This document shows, piece by piece, positions 6,041-7,344 of a stretch of 7,344 bases of DNA. The notes below the pieces were generated by a model, which was not told where the DNA came from, made no database searches, and worked only from the letters and a program-made list of their open reading frames with translations. The stretch spans positions 1-7,344 of the forward strand of contig CABQJB010000098.1 of the NCBI GenBank assembly GCA_902464195.1, written 5' to 3'. The translations under genes were made by a program, and so were the position numbers. Position 1 is the first letter of the stretch. Every line of letters starts with the position of its first letter. The DNA comes from an uncultured Megasphaera sp. (GTDB taxonomy: Bacteria > Bacillota > Negativicutes > Veillonellales > Megasphaeraceae).

Positions 6041-6069
6041 ATTTTATCGAATTCGGCAGGTCTTGTCAA
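6041..6069 (-). promoter_or_regulatory. Sigma-70-type promoter of the frd/haem operon
   Basis: On the - strand a perfect -35 TTGACA (6064-6069) is followed by a 17-base spacer and a -10 TAAAAT (6041-6046, one mismatch from TATAAT). This is the best promoter visible in the window. It lies in the 76-base gap between hutW and the start of the small membrane protein gene and drives the six-gene set downstream. The -35 starts only 12 bases after the hutW stop. Confidence 0.82.
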
Positions 6070-6081
6070 TATGTCATTCCG

Positions 6082-7344
6082 TCAGCCCTTCATGCGCTGC
6101 ATGACGGCCTGGAGTTCTTCGCGGCTCATGTGCTTCATAGCTTCGGCCATACGCTGCATGGCTTCCATACTGGGCCCGGCCCCGCTTGCTTTCATCTTCC
6201 GCATGGCTTCGGCCATGGCCGCCGACTTCGGCGAATCCTGGGCGGCAATGCCCTGCAGGGCCGCTGCGGTCCGGCCGGTCAGGAGGTACTGCATACATTC
6301 CAGCGTCGTCTGGGTCAGGTTGACCTGCCAGAACTGGCCGGCATCGGTCAATTCGTAGAGGACGCCGTTATAGCGGACCAGGCCCCGGTCCTGCCAGCGC
6401 TGATAGAGCCAGTTCAATTCACCGAGCCGCGGCTCCCGGGCCGCCAGGGTCTCGATATCGAGGCAGCCCTGTTCCAGCTGATACTGTATCTCATCGATGA
6501 AGGATTGAAACGGCGACTGGCGCAGGAGGGCCATGAAGGGTTTCTTGCCTTCGCGGACGAAGAGTTCATACGGGGCGATGGCCCGGTGCAGCATGGTTTC
6601 ATAGCCGTCGATGTGGCCGCCGGCACCGCAGCCGAAGGGAAACATGGCCGCGCCCGACCGGGCCAGGGTGTTGTAGAGGCTCCGTTCCCGCCGCGACTTG
6701 CTCCAGTGGCAGATATTGAGACGTGTATAGGCCCGCTGGTCCAGATAGGTCTTGGCGGCCCGGAACATGAGGGCCTGCTGGGCCGTCGTCGCCGCCGGCG
6801 GCAGGGTTCCCTGGCGGATAGCCCGGTTCAGGGCACTGCCGTCAAAGACGTTGAGCTGATAGAGATCGACGCCGTCGATACCTGATTCAGCAAAGGTCCG
6901 GACATCGTCCATCCAGACATCCATGGTCTGACCGGGCAGGCCGTACATGAGGTCGATGACGACGACGCACTGGCCATAGGCCTTGAGGGCCGCCAATCGT
7001 TCCAGGACCGTATCCCTGTCGTCGAGGCGGCCGACGGACCGGCGGACTTTCGTATCAAACGACTGGACGCCCAGGGATATGCGGTTGACGCCATAAGCCA
7101 GCCAGGTATCGATTTTTTCCGGTTCCAAGTCATGGACCCGCCCTTCCAAGGTCAGCTCGTAATCGTTGGCCAGGGGCAGGCAGTCCCGGACAGCTCCCAG
7201 GAGGCGGGCCGCGTTGTCTGCCGACAGGGATGTCGGCGTGCCGCCGCCGATGAAGACGGCGTGGATGAGGCTGTCCCGCAGGCGCGGCGCCTTGGCGGCC
7301 TGACGCAGTTCCCGGACCAGGCAGCGGACGTATTCGTCTTCGAC
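6082..7344 (-). CDS. hutW: HutW/ChuW-like radical SAM enzyme for anaerobic haem degradation (5' end outside window)
   Basis: 420 residues are visible and the frame is open through the window edge, so the N-terminus with the CxxxCxxC cluster motif is missing. The family opens the haem ring without oxygen, by SAM-dependent methyl transfer, releasing iron and a linear tetrapyrrole. Visible features are the SAM-binding GGGTPTSL (33-40), then YELTLEGRV with Gly-Arg where HemW-type enzymes have an Asn-Pro, then GVNRISLGVQSFD, and the GLPGQTMDVW segment. HWSKSRRE and the glycine-rich MFPFGCGAGG set it apart from HemW. The last 47 residues are a methionine-rich helix (10 Met) ending MQRMKG. A TTG near 7149 could be mistaken for a start, but conserved sequence continues upstream. 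It is separated from the operon promoter by only a few bases, with no terminator seen, so read-through into the frd operon is likely. Confidence 0.9.
   Translation of the reverse strand, partial: VEDEYVRCLVRELRQAAKAPRLRDSLIHAVFIGGGTPTSLSADNAARLLGAVRDCLPLANDYELTLEGRVHDLEPEKIDTWLAYGVNRISLGVQSFDTKVRRSVGRLDDRDTVLERLAALKAYGQCVVVIDLMYGLPGQTMDVWMDDVRTFAESGIDGVDLYQLNVFDGSALNRAIRQGTLPPAATTAQQALMFRAAKTYLDQRAYTRLNICHWSKSRRERSLYNTLARSGAAMFPFGCGAGGHIDGYETMLHRAIAPYELFVREGKKPFMALLRQSPFQSFIDEIQYQLEQGCLDIETLAAREPRLGELNWLYQRWQDRGLVRYNGVLYELTDAGQFWQVNLTQTTLECMQYLLTGRTAAALQGIAAQDSPKSAAMAEAMRKMKASGAGPSMEAMQRMAEAMKHMSREELQAVMQRMKG

Noticed and set aside
6047..6081. Terminator after hutW
   Set aside because: No stem-loop with a T-run is visible in the short gap; the sequence is better explained by the -35 and spacer of the next promoter.
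7147..7149. TTG as the start of the radical SAM gene
   Set aside because: Conserved radical SAM sequence, including GGGTPTSL, continues upstream in frame to the window edge, so this is an internal Leu codon.
6082..7344. HemW (coproporphyrinogen-like radical SAM haem chaperone)
   Set aside because: The motif Glu-Gly-Arg in place of the HemW Asn-Pro region, the GCGAGG segment and the haem-operon context fit HutW/ChuW better.

Overview
The window looks like a GC-rich anaerobe of the Negativicutes type (Megasphaera, Selenomonas or a relative). This rests on strong GGC/GCC codon bias, a Bacillus-type (type B) fumarate reductase, Gram-positive-style ribosome binding sites and anaerobic haem-degradation genes. 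The assignment is an inference from style, not from a marker gene.

Left end (1-812): an AT-rich leader with an inverted repeat, then a YigZ/IMPACT-family gene on the + strand. Degenerate 7-base repeats lie on both sides of this gene, and its stop codon lies inside one of them.

The rest (866-7344) is on the - strand and points left. Read in transcription order it holds: (1) the 3' part of a HutW/ChuW radical SAM enzyme for oxygen-independent haem ring opening, with a methionine-rich tail; (2) a strong sigma-70-like promoter (TTGACA-17-TAAAAT) directly followed by a 19-bp 9-1-9 palindrome resembling a Fur box; (3) a small membrane-anchored protein of unknown function; (4-6) a complete three-subunit quinol:fumarate reductase/succinate dehydrogenase-like complex (di-haem cytochrome b, flavoprotein, iron-sulfur protein); (7) a fusion of a flavodoxin/HemG-like domain with a PNPOx-like haem-utilisation domain; (8) an AraC-family regulator. 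Genes 3-8 are packed with gaps of 1-18 nt or a 4-nt overlap and are almost certainly one operon.

The main point of interest is that haem/iron genes (HutW, the haem-utilisation fusion, an AraC regulator, a Fur-like operator) enclose a fumarate-reductase-like complex. Its flavoprotein has Gln where the family has the FAD-linking His, although the other catalytic residues I checked are present. Two readings fit. Either the complex is a fumarate reductase whose assembly depends on scavenged haem, or it is a menaquinol-linked electron source or sink for anaerobic haem breakdown. The sequence alone does not decide between them.
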